Part shown: positions 18,556-28,653 of the stretch, one piece after another
How positions within the stretch are numbered: the first letter of the stretch is position 1
Layout: the number at the start of each line of letters is the position of its first letter
Source: Gemmobacter aquarius
GTDB lineage: Bacteria > Pseudomonadota > Alphaproteobacteria > Rhodobacterales > Rhodobacteraceae
Direction: 5' to 3'
Assembly: GCF_003060865.1 (NCBI RefSeq)
Contig: NZ_CP028918.1
Span: 2,220,001-2,284,000, forward strand
DNA length: 64,000 nt
Program-made: the position numbers and the translations under genes
Notes under the pieces: model-generated
The model's input: only the letters and a program-made list of their open reading frames with translations
Databases searched by the model: none
What the model was told of the DNA's origin: nothing

Positions 18556-19437
18556 ATGACCAGCGCCAAACCGAACATCGATACACCGCGCGGCTTTGCC
18601 TTCGCGCTTGCCGCTTATCTGTTGTGGGGCTTTCTGCCGCTCTACATGAAGGCGCTTGCTGCCGTGCCTGTGGCCGAGGTCATCGCGCATCGCGTGATCT
18701 GGTCGGTGCCAGTGGCGGGGCTGGTGCTGATCTGGCTGGGGCGGACCGCCGAGTTGAAGGCCGCGCTGAAGACGCCGCGCATGCTGGTCATGGGAGCGGT
18801 GACGGCGGCGCTGATCACGATCAACTGGGGCATCTATGTCTGGGCGATCCAGTCGGGCCATGCGCTGGAAGCGGCGCTGGGCTATTACATCAACCCGTTG
18901 TTTTCGGTCTTCCTTGGCGCGGTTTTGCTGAAAGAGCGGATGTCGCTGGCGCAGAAGGCGGCGATTGCGCTGGCCGCGCTCGCCGTGGTGGTCCTGACGG
19001 TCGAGGCGGGGGCGGTGCCGGTCGTGGCCATCGGGCTGACGCTGAGTTGGGGCGCTTATGCCTATTTCAAGAAGATGCTGCCCATTGGCCCCAATCAGGG
19101 CTTCATGCTGGAAGTGCTGATCCTGTCGCCTTTTGCGCTTGGGTATCTGCTGTGGCGGGGAACGGAAGGCGCGCTGTTCACGGCGGGGGGCGGGACGGTT
19201 GCGCTGCTTTTGGGGGCGGGGGTCGTGACGGCGGTGCCCTTGATGCTTTACGCCAACGGGGCAAAGCTGTTGCGGCTGTCGACCATCGGCGTTTTGCAAT
19301 ACATCGCTCCGACGCTGATTTTCCTGACGGCGGTTTTCCTGTTCGGCGAACCCTTCGGAATGGCGCGGGCGATTGCCTTTCCGATGATCTGGGCGGCTCT
19401 GGTCATCTATACGGTTTCGCTGGTCCGGCAGAAGTAG
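18556..19437 (+). CDS. rarD: EamA family transporter RarD
   Basis: An inner-membrane protein of 293 residues with about ten helices. The opening AAYLLWGFLPLYMKALAAVPVAEVIAHRVIWS is the RarD hallmark and separates it from the other DMT proteins in the window. The second half includes TLSWGAYAYFKKMLP and LSTIGVLQYIAPTLIFLTAVFLFGE. RarD proteins were first linked to chloramphenicol resistance, but the physiological substrate is uncertain. The start at 18556 follows a long repeat-rich leader; upstream frames are low-complexity. Confidence 0.85.
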   Translation: MTSAKPNIDTPRGFAFALAAYLLWGFLPLYMKALAAVPVAEVIAHRVIWSVPVAGLVLIWLGRTAELKAALKTPRMLVMGAVTAALITINWGIYVWAIQSGHALEAALGYYINPLFSVFLGAVLLKERMSLAQKAAIALAALAVVVLTVEAGAVPVVAIGLTLSWGAYAYFKKMLPIGPNQGFMLEVLILSPFALGYLLWRGTEGALFTAGGGTVALLLGAGVVTAVPLMLYANGAKLLRLSTIGVLQYIAPTLIFLTAVFLFGEPFGMARAIAFPMIWAALVIYTVSLVRQK

Positions 19438-19522
19438 GGGCTAAGGTGCGAGAAATGGTAAAGGCGCGTGCCTTTGCCACGCGCTGCGTGTTCCGCCATC
19501 GTGCCGTGTGCCCAAAGCACAC

Positions 19523-19558
19523 GGCCAGCGCCCGCCCCGCCCATGGCGGGCGCTGGCC
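19523..19558. terminator. 14-bp GC hairpin after rarD
   Basis: The arms 19523-19536 and 19545-19558 are perfectly complementary with an 8-base loop. A smaller hairpin (CCGTGTG/CACACGG) overlaps its left side. TTTGGGG follows on the plus strand. It is probably a bidirectional terminator between convergent rarD and anmK. Confidence 0.5.
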
Positions 19559-19603
19559 TTTGGGGGTTCGCGGGACAACAGGTCTGGTTGCAGTGTGGTG
19601 CCA

Positions 19604-19638
19604 CGGGCGGGGAAACGCGGGTCGCGTTTCCCCGCCCG
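19604..19638. terminator. 16-bp perfect hairpin with 3-nt loop before the anmK stop
   Basis: The arms 19604-19619 and 19623-19638 are perfectly complementary over 16 bases with a GGT loop. It lies 30 bases past the anmK stop on the minus strand and follows rarD on the plus strand. No U-tract is present, so it may act as an RNA-stability or terminator-like structure. Confidence 0.55.
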
Positions 19639-19667
19639 CAAAGGCCTGATCGAAGCAAGCAAACCCG

Positions 19668-20759
19668 TCAGGGCCTGCTGACCTTGCCCCCGCCGACCAG
19701 TGCGGGAACGCCTGTCGTCGTGGGGCCGGAGGTGGGCAGGCCGCGCGCCACGCGCACGGCGAGGAAGGCGAAGGCCTGCGCTTCCAGCATGTCGCCGTCA
19801 AGGCCTGCCGCTTCGACCGGTTCGGCGTCAAGGCGGAGGCGGGTGGAAAGTTGGGACATGAGGGTGGCGTTGTGGCGTCCGCCGCCCGTTACGAGCAGGC
19901 GCGCGACCTGGGTGGGGAAATGCTCCGCGCCGCGCGCCACGCTGGCGGCGATTGCGGCGGTAAGGGTGGCTGCGGCGTCTTGTGGTGCGAGGTGGGTTAC
20001 GTCGAGGCTGGCGTGAAAATCGTTGCGGTCGAGTGACTTGGGCGGCATGCGGTAGAAATAGGGATGGGTCAGGAAGCGGTCGATCAGCGTTTCGTCCACC
20101 GTTCCGGTAGCGGCAAAGGCACCGCCCGCATCTTGCGGGGTGCCGGTCAGGCGCTGCATCAGGTCGTTGAGCGGGGCGTTGGCGGGGCCGGTGTCGAAGG
20201 CGAGAAGTGCGCCCGCATGTTCAGGCGCGGTCTGGCGCGGGTCGATCCATGTGACGTTGCCGACCCCGCCGAGGTTGAGGATGGCGAGGGGAAGCGCCGC
20301 GCCGATATGGCGGGCCAGCGCGAAGTGGTAGAAGGGGGCGAGCGGCGCGCCCTGCCCGCCCATGGCAACATCGGCGCTGCGGAAATCCCAGACTACGGGC
20401 AGGCCGAGCGTGCGGGCCAGCAGGTCGCCGTCTCCGGCCTGATGCGTGCCCTGACCCTGCGGATCATGCGCGAGGGTCTGGCCGTGAAAGCCTGCGATTT
20501 CCGCCCCCGTGAAGCGCGACATGAGTTCGGCATGGGCGGACTCAACCACGGCGGCGGCGGCGGCCACGGCAGGATCGCCCGGCCATTGGCCAAAGGCTGC
20601 GCGGATGGTGGCCTGTTCGGCAGGCGAATAGGGGCGGTAGGCGGTGGGGCCGAAGTCGAAGATGCGGGTGCCATCGGTCAGAACCATTGCTGCATCGACC
20701 CCGTCGAGCGAGGTGCCCGACATGGTGCCCAAGGCCCAGACCGCGCCGCCCTTTTGCAT
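19668..20759 (-). CDS. anmK: Anhydro-N-acetylmuramic acid kinase
   Basis: It phosphorylates and opens 1,6-anhydro-N-acetylmuramic acid during peptidoglycan recycling in the cytoplasm. 363 residues. The ATP-binding signature [17 protein letters not shown] stands at the start, with [39 protein letters not shown] and [10 protein letters not shown] following in family order. The start at 20759 is preferred to one 30 bases upstream because GGGAGC sits at the correct distance. It is divergent from tyrS with about 75 bases between them. Confidence 0.93.
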   Translation of the reverse strand: MQKGGAVWALGTMSGTSLDGVDAAMVLTDGTRIFDFGPTAYRPYSPAEQATIRAAFGQWPGDPAVAAAAAVVESAHAELMSRFTGAEIAGFHGQTLAHDPQGQGTHQAGDGDLLARTLGLPVVWDFRSADVAMGGQGAPLAPFYHFALARHIGAALPLAILNLGGVGNVTWIDPRQTAPEHAGALLAFDTGPANAPLNDLMQRLTGTPQDAGGAFAATGTVDETLIDRFLTHPYFYRMPPKSLDRNDFHASLDVTHLAPQDAAATLTAAIAASVARGAEHFPTQVARLLVTGGGRHNATLMSQLSTRLRLDAEPVEAAGLDGDMLEAQAFAFLAVRVARGLPTSGPTTTGVPALVGGGKVSRP

Positions 20760-20833
20760 TTGCCGCTGCTCCCCTTTCTTTCGGGCCAAAGCCCGACTAT
20801 ACCGCCAAGCGCAATTTAAAGCACGGGTGCCCC

Positions 20834-22090
20834 ATGACCTACCATGCCAAATCGGACTTCATGCGCGTGATGATGACGCGCGGCTATCTTGCCGATTGCA
20901 CGGATTATCAGGCGCTGGACGAGGCTTTCGCAAAGGGCGTGGTGCCCGGCTATATCGGGTTCGATGCGACGGCCAAGTCGTTGCATGTGGGCAGCCTGAT
21001 CCAGATCATGATGCTGCGCTGGTTGCAGAAATGCGGTGGCAAGCCGATCGTGCTGATGGGTGGGGGCACGACCAAGATCGGGGATCCGTCTTTCCGCGCC
21101 GACGAGCGGCCTTTGCTGACCGACGCGCAGATCGACGGCAATATCGCAGGGATCAAGCGGGCGTTTTCGCCTTATGTCACGTTCGGGGACGGGCCGACCG
21201 ATGCGGTGATGGTGAACAATGCCGAATGGCTGGACCAGCTGAATTACATCGGCTTCCTGCGCGACATCGGCAAGCATTTCAGCGTCAACCGGATGCTGTC
21301 GTTTGAATCGGTAAAATCGCGGCTGGACCGCGAGCAGTCTTTGAGCTTCCTCGAGTTCAACTACATGATCTTGCAGGCTTACGACTTTCTGGAACTGAAC
21401 CGCCGCTATGGCTGTCTGGTGCAGATGGGGGGCAGCGACCAGTGGGGGAATATCGTCAACGGAGTGGACCTCACACGGCGGGTGGTGGACCATGAGGTTT
21501 ACGGGCTGACCTCGCCGCTGCTGACCACCAGCGATGGCAAGAAGATGGGCAAAAGCCAGAACGGTGCGGTGTGGCTGAATGGCGATCTGCTCAGCCCGTA
21601 TGAATTCTGGCAGTTCTGGCGCAATACGACCGATGCCGATGTGGGGCGGTTCCTGAAGCTGTACACCGACCTGCCGCTGGACGAATGCAACCGTTTGGGC
21701 GCGCTTGCCGGGTCAGAGGTGAATGCCGCCAAGATCGTGCTGGCCAATGCGGTGACGACGCTGCTGCACGGGGCCGAGGCGGCAGAGGCGGCGGAAGCTA
21801 CGGCGCGGCAGGTGTTCGAACAGGGCGGGATCGGCGACGATCTGCCGACCGTTGCGCTGTCGGTGGCCGAGGTGGCCGATGGCGTGGGGATCGTGCAGTT
21901 GTTCGTGCGCGCGGGGCTGGCGGCGAGCGGCAAGGACGCCAAGCGGCTGATCGCCGAAGGCGGGGCGCGGGTGAACGACGAGACCGTGCTCGACGCCGGT
22001 CTGCGCTATGGCGCGGGCGATCTGGCGGAGCCGTTGAAGCTGACGGCGGGCAGGAAGCGCCACGCTTTGGTGGTGCTGGGCCACGCCTGA
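20834..22090 (+). CDS. tyrS: Tyrosyl-tRNA synthetase
   Basis: It charges tRNA-Tyr in the cytoplasm. 418 residues. The Rossmann domain begins near residue 30 with [17 protein letters not shown] (the HIGH-equivalent is HVGS). The tyrosine-binding motif is [25 protein letters not shown], and the KMSKS-equivalent loop reads [11 protein letters not shown]. An S4-like RNA-binding domain closes the protein ([24 protein letters not shown]). Its neighbour on the other strand is anmK. Confidence 0.97.
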   Translation: MTYHAKSDFMRVMMTRGYLADCTDYQALDEAFAKGVVPGYIGFDATAKSLHVGSLIQIMMLRWLQKCGGKPIVLMGGGTTKIGDPSFRADERPLLTDAQIDGNIAGIKRAFSPYVTFGDGPTDAVMVNNAEWLDQLNYIGFLRDIGKHFSVNRMLSFESVKSRLDREQSLSFLEFNYMILQAYDFLELNRRYGCLVQMGGSDQWGNIVNGVDLTRRVVDHEVYGLTSPLLTTSDGKKMGKSQNGAVWLNGDLLSPYEFWQFWRNTTDADVGRFLKLYTDLPLDECNRLGALAGSEVNAAKIVLANAVTTLLHGAEAAEAAEATARQVFEQGGIGDDLPTVALSVAEVADGVGIVQLFVRAGLAASGKDAKRLIAEGGARVNDETVLDAGLRYGAGDLAEPLKLTAGRKRHALVVLGHA

Positions 22091-22218
22091 ACGGGCAAGC
22101 GGGCGCCGGAGCGGGGCTTTAGCCGCGGTCCGGCGCCGTCTCGGGGTATTGCCGACCCGACGGGTCTTTGCGCCCCGAGCCGCGTGTGTGCGGTGCCTTG
22201 GGGTTGGCTGCAGCGCGG

Positions 22219-23100
22219 TCAGGCGCTGTCGCTGGCCCATATCTTGCGCCACAGGCCCGGAAGCGCCCTGCCCCGCGACTGCGGGGTCGTCAGGGTGACG
22301 ACCTGCGCCCGACCTGTCGCCAGAAGGAAAAGCTGGATGTGCAGCAGGCTGACCTCGTTTGCCGCGCGGCGCAGCGAGAGGGCAAGTCTGGCAAACGGCT
22401 TGCGGCGCACCGCGTTGTTTTCGGCAAGCCGCGGGGCCTTGATATCCGAGCCGAGGCCGACGCTGTTATCCTGCCAGACCAGCGGCGGCACCACGATTGC
22501 GGGGCGCAGCAGCCCGCAGAGGCGCGAGACGGTTTCGTTGAACAAAAGGTGGTCGACCGGCACGTCGTAACTGCCCGAGAGCGAGAGCGCGATTTCGGCC
22601 CCTTTGCGCGAGATGATGTAGCCCGCCGATCCGGTATGGCGCGAGTACATGCGCCGCACCTCTCTCTGACCCGCCGGGGTGCGGGCGAGCACCTTTCCCG
22701 CAAGGATCTTGGAGGCGCGTTTGGGGGCGAATTTCTCGACCTTGACCAGATCGACGCCAGCCGGAATCCAGCCGTCATCGGCTATCAGGGCGGTGACGTC
22801 CGGGTGCAGCACCGCGTCATCCTCGAGGATCAGGGCATGGCGTAGGCCGGTGTCGACGATGTGCTGCCATGCCTTGACGTGGCTGGCGGTGCAGGCACGT
22901 GTGGTGTCGGGCATCGCGCCGATGGGGCCGGTCTTTCGCGAACAGGCGAGGTCGGCTTGGGGAACGCTTCGGCCATCGACGGCCGATATGCGGTGACAGG
23001 CGATGCCCATCGCATCGAGCATGCGGGTCATGGCCGAAAGCCGGTCGCCCCGCGTGTCGAGATTGATCAACAAGACCCCGACGGGGTGCAAAACACTCAT
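22219..23100 (-). CDS. Glycosyltransferase family 25 protein
   Basis: A 293-residue sugar transferase of the lipooligosaccharide (LPS) galactosyltransferase type. Family landmarks are GVLLINLDTRGDRL at the N-terminus, HVKAWQHIV, the nucleotide-sugar motif ALILEDDAVLHPDV, and GSAGYIISRKGAEIAL. The start at 23100 (MSVLHPVG) lies just before the conserved strand. It is a lone gene rather than part of an LPS cluster, so donor and acceptor are unknown. Confidence 0.85.
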   Translation of the reverse strand: MSVLHPVGVLLINLDTRGDRLSAMTRMLDAMGIACHRISAVDGRSVPQADLACSRKTGPIGAMPDTTRACTASHVKAWQHIVDTGLRHALILEDDAVLHPDVTALIADDGWIPAGVDLVKVEKFAPKRASKILAGKVLARTPAGQREVRRMYSRHTGSAGYIISRKGAEIALSLSGSYDVPVDHLLFNETVSRLCGLLRPAIVVPPLVWQDNSVGLGSDIKAPRLAENNAVRRKPFARLALSLRRAANEVSLLHIQLFLLATGRAQVVTLTTPQSRGRALPGLWRKIWASDSA

Positions 23101-23145
23101 ACCAACCACACTGATACCCCTGCCGCACCTGCGGCAGGTCACATA

Positions 23146-23171
23146 GGAAAAGGGGGCGTTTCCGCCCCCTT
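23146..23171 (-). terminator. Rho-independent terminator after the cyclophilin pair
   Basis: On the minus strand AAGGGGGCG, GAAA, CGCCCCCTT ends in TTTT. It starts seven bases beyond the stop of the 23178-23789 gene. Confidence 0.75.
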
Positions 23172-23177
23172 ACAAAC

Positions 23178-23778
23178 TCACTCGGCCACGGTAACCGTGG
23201 CCATGTAGTCGGGGTCGATCACCGCGCCATTAGCGGCATCGTCGCCTTTTTTGACGGCATCGACCACGTCCATGCCCGCGATCACATGGCCGACCACGGT
23301 GTATTGCCCGTCAAGGTGCGGCGCGGGGGCGAACATGATGAAGAACTGGCTGTTGGCCGAATCCGGATCCATCGAGCGGGCCATGCCGACGACGCCGCGA
23401 TCAAACGGCATCGACGAGAATTCGGCTGCAAGGTCAGGCAGTTGTGACCCGCCGGTGCCCGCCATCGACGTGTCGCCGCCATACTTGCCGTATTGCACAT
23501 CGCCGGTCTGGGCCATGAAGCCGTTGATGACGCGGTGAAAGACCACGCCGTCATAGGCACCCTCTTTCGCCAGCGCCACGATCTGCGCCACGTGATTCGG
23601 GGCCACATCCGAGGCAAGGTCGATGGTCACGGTGCCGGTGGTGGAGCCTGCAACCTCGATCGTCAGGTTGGGGCCTGGACCGTCGGTCGCATCCTGTGCC
23701 ACGGCTGCCGATTGCGACAGGCCGTAACCGCCAAGGGCGGCAAGGCCGAGGGCGAAGATGCCCCCTGCGATCAGACGG

Positions 23779-23789
<11 letters not shown>
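23178..23789 (-). CDS. Cyclophilin-type peptidyl-prolyl isomerase, exported or membrane-anchored
   Basis: 203 residues. The first ~31 residues contain a hydrophobic segment ([26 protein letters not shown]) typical of a signal peptide or anchor, so it should act in the periplasm. The cyclophilin core follows, with [16 protein letters not shown] (catalytic arginine), [16 protein letters not shown] and [24 protein letters not shown]. It overlaps the preceding cytoplasmic cyclophilin gene by 11 bases, so the two are cotranscribed and probably arose by duplication. Confidence 0.92.
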
Positions 23790-24288
<499 letters not shown>

Positions 24289-24426
24289 GTCGGATTCCTT
24301 CGCGAATTTGCTGCGCGGGAACCTAATGGCGGTCAGGCGTCATGGAAAGGGCAAATGGCTGCGTCATGGTTGACGAATGGCCCGGATGCGCGGAAAGAGG
24401 GGCAAAATCGGCTTGGAGGGCCTGCG

Positions 24427-25619
24427 ATGGCGTGGAAGACACTCGACGATGTGGCGTTGGCGGGAAAGACCGTGCTGGTCAGGGTCGACATCAACGTGCC
24501 GATGGAAGCGGGCCGCGTGACGGACGCGACGCGGATCGAGAAGATCGCACCAACGGTGGAAGACATCATCGCGCGGGGCGGCAAGGTGGTGCTTCTGGCG
24601 CATTTCGACCGGCCCAAGGGCAAGGTGGTGCCCGAGATGAGCCTGGGCCATGTGGTGGCGGCTCTCGGGGCGGCTTTGGGGCGCAAGGTCGTGTTCGGGA
24701 CCGATTGCGTGGGCGAGGCGGCAAAGGCGGCGATTGCGGCGGCGGGCATGGCTGATGTGGTCTTGCTGGAAAACACGCGGTTTCATGCGGGCGAAGAGAA
24801 GAACGATGCCGCTTTGGCAGCCGGGATGGCGGCTTTGGGCGATGTCTTCGTGAATGATGCGTTTTCGGCGGCGCACCGCGCGCATGCGTCGACCGCTGCT
24901 TTGGCGGGGCTGCTGCCCAATGCTGCGGGGCGGTTGATGGAGGCGGAGTTGCGGGCGCTGGAAGCGGCGCTGGGAAATCCGGTGCGTCCGGTCGTGGCGG
25001 TCGTGGGCGGGGCGAAGGTTTCGACGAAGCTCGACCTGCTGGGCAATCTTGTGACGCGCGTGGATCATCTGGTGATCGGCGGGGGCATGGCGAATACGTT
25101 TCTGGTGGCGCAGGGCGTCGAGGTTGGAAAATCCTTGGCCGAACGCGACATGGCGGCGACGGCGCTGGAGATCATCGGCAAGGCCAAGGCGGCGGGTTGC
25201 ACCATCCATCTGCCGGTCGATGTGGTCGTGGCGCGCGCGTTCAAGGCGGGGGCGGACAGCGAGACCGTGGCTGTGGGTGATTGCCCCGCGGATGCGATGA
25301 TACTGGATGCGGGGCCGCGGACCGTGGCGGCGCTGGAAGCGGTGTTTGCGGACTGCAAGACGCTGATCTGGAACGGGCCGCTTGGCGCGTTCGAGATCAA
25401 GCCGTTCGATGCGGCGACCAATGCGGCGGCGAAGGTGGCGGCGCGGCTGACCAAGGCGGGGGCGCTGGTTTCGGTCGCGGGGGGCGGCGATACGGTGTCG
25501 GCGCTGAACGCGGCGGGGGCGGCGGGCGATTTCACCTTTATCTCGACGGCGGGGGGGCTTTCCTCGAATGGATGGAGGGCAAGGAGTTGCCGGGGGTCGC
25601 CGCGCTGACCGGAAACTGA
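24427..25619 (+). CDS. pgk: Phosphoglycerate kinase with an apparent one-base frameshift near the 3' end
   Basis: It transfers phosphate between 1,3-bisphosphoglycerate and ADP in glycolysis. The frame from 24427 contains the usual landmarks: [53 protein letters not shown] and [10 protein letters not shown]. At 25551-25557 a run of seven Gs breaks the ending: the annotated frame gives [12 protein letters not shown] and stops at 25608. One extra G would give the expected [19 protein letters not shown] and a stop at 25619. Either the base is missing from the assembly or the C-terminus of an essential enzyme has changed; the former seems likelier. Confidence 0.9.
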
Positions 25620-25679
25620 CGGGCGGGGAACGGGCTTGCGCCGTGCTGCGTTCTGCTTTGGCAGGACAAGGGACGCCAG

Positions 25680-25907
25680 ATGGTACAAGAGATTCCTCCA
25701 CGGTCGGACGATGCGATGATCGCGCGGGTGCTTGCAGCCCTTGGCGCGCCCGAGATCGGGCTTGACGAGGTTCAGGTCGAATATATCGAAGACACGCTTG
25801 TGCTGCGCGGGCGTGCCCCGAGCGCCGAGAAGCGCGACGAGGCGGGGGCGCTGGCACAGGCCGTTTCGGGCGCTGCGGGGGTGGAAAACCGCATCCGCAC
25901 AGGTTGA
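25680..25907 (+). CDS. Small BON-domain-like protein
   Basis: 75 residues. The central part VEYIEDTLVLRGRAPSAEKRDEAG, followed by VSGAAGVENRIRTG, resembles a single BON repeat (a short domain thought to bind membranes or ligands), but without the signal peptide usually found with it. It lies 60 bases after pgk on the same strand. Function unknown; it could be a divergent cytosolic BON protein. Confidence 0.6.
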   Translation: MVQEIPPRSDDAMIARVLAALGAPEIGLDEVQVEYIEDTLVLRGRAPSAEKRDEAGALAQAVSGAAGVENRIRTG

Positions 25908-26019
25908 GCGGCGAATTTCGCCGCTGGTTGCGCTAACAGGTTTGCGCCAGCCTTCCGGCTTGGATTAAGGGCTTGGGAAAGGCCTTTGCCCGATATGTCA
26001 CGACAAAAGGGATGACAGA

Positions 26020-26949
26020 ATGCGCGCGTCGAAAACCGTCCAGAAAATCCTGAGCTTCTATGAAGGCGAAACCCCCGGTGTGAAGGGCAACCTGTGCCGG
26101 ATGCTGATGGAGGGCAAACTGGGCGGGACGGGCAAGATGATCATCCTGCCGGTCGATCAGGGGTTCGAACATGGACCGGCGCGCACCTTTGCCGCCAATC
26201 CGGCGGGATACGATCCGCATTATCACTATCAACTGGCGATCGATGCGGGGCTGAACGCCTATGCGGCGCCCTTGGGGATGCTGGAGGCGGGGGCGGATAC
26301 CTTTGCGGGGCAGATCCCGACGATTCTGAAGGTGAACAGCGCCAACAGCCTGATGTCCGATACCGCGGGGCGCAATCAGGCGATCACCGCGTCGGTGGAT
26401 GACGCGCTGCGGCTTGGCTGTGCGGCCATCGGCTTCACCATCTATCCCGGCAGCGACATGGCGCTGGAGATGTACGAAGAAATTTCCGCCATGCGGCAGG
26501 AGGCTGCGGCAAAGGGGGTGGCGACCGTGATCTGGTCCTATCCGCGCGGCGAGGCGGTGACCAAGGATGGCGAGACGGCGATCGACGTGGCGGCCTATGC
26601 CGCGCAGATCGCGGCACTGCTGGGCGCGCATATCATCAAGATCAAGCTTTCCACCGACCATCTGATGCTGGGCGAGGCGAAGAAGGTTTACCTCGACCAG
26701 AAGATCGACGTGGCATCGCAGGCGGCGCGCGTGCGGCATTGCATGCAGGCGTCGTTTGGCGGGCGGCGGATCGTGGTGTTCTCGGGCGGGGCGAAAAAGG
26801 GCGAGGACGGGGTTTACGACGACGCCCGCGCCATCCGTGACGGCGGCGGCAACGGGTCGATCATCGGGCGCAACAGCTTCCAGCGGCCGCGCGACGAGGC
26901 GCTGGCGATGCTGGGCAAGCTGGTCGATATCTACAAGGGTCGGGCGTAA
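26020..26949 (+). CDS. Class I fructose-bisphosphate aldolase (DhnA/FbaB type)
   Basis: It cleaves or forms fructose 1,6-bisphosphate through a Schiff base rather than zinc. 309 residues. MIILPVDQGFEHGPARTF carries the conserved aspartate, IWSYPRGEAVTKD the central motif, and HIIKIKLSTD the likely Schiff-base lysine. IVVFSGGAKKGED and GSIIGRNSFQRPRDEAL form the phosphate-binding end. It sits between pgk and the pdh operon, consistent with a glycolytic or gluconeogenic role. Confidence 0.92.
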   Translation: MRASKTVQKILSFYEGETPGVKGNLCRMLMEGKLGGTGKMIILPVDQGFEHGPARTFAANPAGYDPHYHYQLAIDAGLNAYAAPLGMLEAGADTFAGQIPTILKVNSANSLMSDTAGRNQAITASVDDALRLGCAAIGFTIYPGSDMALEMYEEISAMRQEAAAKGVATVIWSYPRGEAVTKDGETAIDVAAYAAQIAALLGAHIIKIKLSTDHLMLGEAKKVYLDQKIDVASQAARVRHCMQASFGGRRIVVFSGGAKKGEDGVYDDARAIRDGGGNGSIIGRNSFQRPRDEALAMLGKLVDIYKGRA

Positions 26950-27103
26950 GCCCTGCGGGCGGGGCCGTTCTGGCGGCCCTGCCCTGTCGCTCTGTGGCGA
27001 GAAAGACTCATTAAGCGTAGCGAGTGACCGAAGGGGGATTCCGTCGGCGATTCGTTTGTGACAGAATCGCCTGACCCGCCCGCAAGAGGCCGGAACGAGG
27101 CAG

Positions 27104-27409
27104 ATGATGAGCACGCTTGCAACGCGCCCCTCGCTTGGGGCCATGCTGTATTTCCTGACGGCCCTGACCTTGGGCTGCTATTTCACCTTTGCCGCCGTGC
27201 AGGGCGATTATGGTGTGTTCCGTCAGGTCGAGATTTCCGCCGAGGCCGAGGGGTTGCGCGTCGAGCGTGACAAGCTGGCGGCGGAGCTGGTGGAAATGCA
27301 GAACAAGACCAAGCGTTTGTCCGACACCTATCTGGATGTGGACCTGCTGGACGAACAGGCCCGCGAAGTGCTGGGCTATGTGCGGGCAGATGAGATCGTG
27401 ATCCGCTAG
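27104..27409 (+). CDS. ftsB: FtsB/DivIC-type septum formation initiator
   Basis: A 101-residue bitopic cell-division protein. A single membrane span (~10-30, LYFLTALTLGCYFTFAAVQG) is followed by a periplasmic coiled coil (LRVERDKLAAELVEMQNKTKRL) and a C-terminal tail with DVDLLDEQAREVLGYV, the usual FtsB/DivIC pattern. It would link FtsL and FtsQ in the divisome. Two adjacent ATGs exist (27104 and 27107). In many proteobacteria ftsB is found near eno or pdhA, as here. Confidence 0.85.
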   Translation: MMSTLATRPSLGAMLYFLTALTLGCYFTFAAVQGDYGVFRQVEISAEAEGLRVERDKLAAELVEMQNKTKRLSDTYLDVDLLDEQAREVLGYVRADEIVIR

Positions 27410-27543
27410 GCGCGTGCTTTTCCTGCGCCGGACAGAAGGGGCGCTGCCCCTCGCCCGCAAGCGGGCTCACCCCGGAGTATTTTCGCAAGGATGAAGCGGC
27501 AAGGCGGGTGCGAGCCAACCGGTTTTTGCATGGCAGATATGCG

Positions 27544-27570
27544 CCGGCCCCGACCACGGGCCGGTTTTTT
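27544..27570 (+). terminator. Rho-independent terminator after ftsB
   Basis: CCGGCCC, a CGACCAC loop and GGGCCGG (7 bp) are followed by six Ts. A TTGACC hexamer just beyond (27574-27579) may be the -35 element for pdhA. The GGAGTATTTTC near 27474-27484 resembles the dispersed GGATATTT element. Confidence 0.75.
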
Positions 27571-27650
27571 GTTTTGACCCAATAAACACCGATAGGCTAA
27601 GGATGGTTTAAGGCTAAACTACTTTTGCCAGCGACGGGAGGATACCAGCG

Positions 27651-28640
27651 ATGGCCGTAAAGAAACCGAGCGACAGACCGAATGTGTCGCGCGAAGAGCT
27701 TCTGAAATATTACCGCGAGATGCTGCTGATCCGCCGCTTCGAGGAGAAGGCGGGACAGCTTTACGGCATGGGTCTGATCGGGGGGTTCTGCCACCTGTAT
27801 ATCGGGCAAGAGGCGGTCGTCGTCGGGCTGGAAGCCGCGGCGAAAGAGGGTGACAAGCGTATCACCAGCTATCGCGACCACGGCCATATGCTGGCCTGCG
27901 GCATGGATGCCAAGGGTGTGATGGCCGAGTTGACGGGGCGCATCGGCGGCTATTCCAAGGGCAAGGGCGGGAGCATGCACATGTTCTCGAAGGAGCGCCA
28001 TTTCTACGGCGGCCACGGGATCGTGGGCGCGCAGGTGCCGCTGGGGGCTGGGCTGGCATTCGCCGACAAGTACAAGGGCAACGACAACGTGACCTTCGCC
28101 TATTTCGGCGACGGGGCGGCGAACCAGGGGCAGGTCTACGAGACCTACAACATGGCCGAGTTGTGGAACCTGCCGGTGGTGTTCGTGATCGAGAACAACC
28201 AGTATGCGATGGGCACTTCGATGAAGCGGTCGACCAAGTCGCCGTCGCTGTGGGAGCGCGGTGCGGCCTATGGCATCAAGGGCGAGGCCGTCGACGGCAT
28301 GGATGTGCTGGCGGTCAAGGCTGCGGGCGAGAAGGCGGTTGCCGCCTGCCGTGCCGGCGAGGGGCCGTATATTCTGGAAATGATGACCTATCGCTACCGC
28401 GGACACTCGATGTCGGACCCGGCCAAGTACCGGACCCGTGAAGAGGTCGAAAAGATGCGGTCGGAAAAGGACGCGATCGAGCATGTGCGCGATCTTCTGG
28501 TGACCGGGGGTCTTGCGACGGACGAAGACCTGAAGGCTATCGACCGCGACATCAAGGCGGTCGTCAACGAAAGCGCCGAGTTCGCCAAGGAAAGCCCAGA
28601 GCCGCCCTTGGACGAGCTTTGGACGGATATCTACGCGTAA
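27651..28640 (+). CDS. pdhA: Pyruvate dehydrogenase E1 component, alpha subunit
   Basis: The thiamine-diphosphate-dependent alpha chain of the pyruvate dehydrogenase complex (pyruvate to acetyl-CoA). 329 residues. [18 protein letters not shown] opens the conserved part. The ThDP motif runs from [13 protein letters not shown] to [10 protein letters not shown]. The phosphorylation-loop region is [22 protein letters not shown] precedes the start. It is the first gene of pdhA-pdhB-pdhC, with 13 and 11 bases between the three genes. Confidence 0.97.
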   Translation: MAVKKPSDRPNVSREELLKYYREMLLIRRFEEKAGQLYGMGLIGGFCHLYIGQEAVVVGLEAAAKEGDKRITSYRDHGHMLACGMDAKGVMAELTGRIGGYSKGKGGSMHMFSKERHFYGGHGIVGAQVPLGAGLAFADKYKGNDNVTFAYFGDGAANQGQVYETYNMAELWNLPVVFVIENNQYAMGTSMKRSTKSPSLWERGAAYGIKGEAVDGMDVLAVKAAGEKAVAACRAGEGPYILEMMTYRYRGHSMSDPAKYRTREEVEKMRSEKDAIEHVRDLLVTGGLATDEDLKAIDRDIKAVVNESAEFAKESPEPPLDELWTDIYA

Positions 28641-28653
28641 GGGGGAAGTCAAA

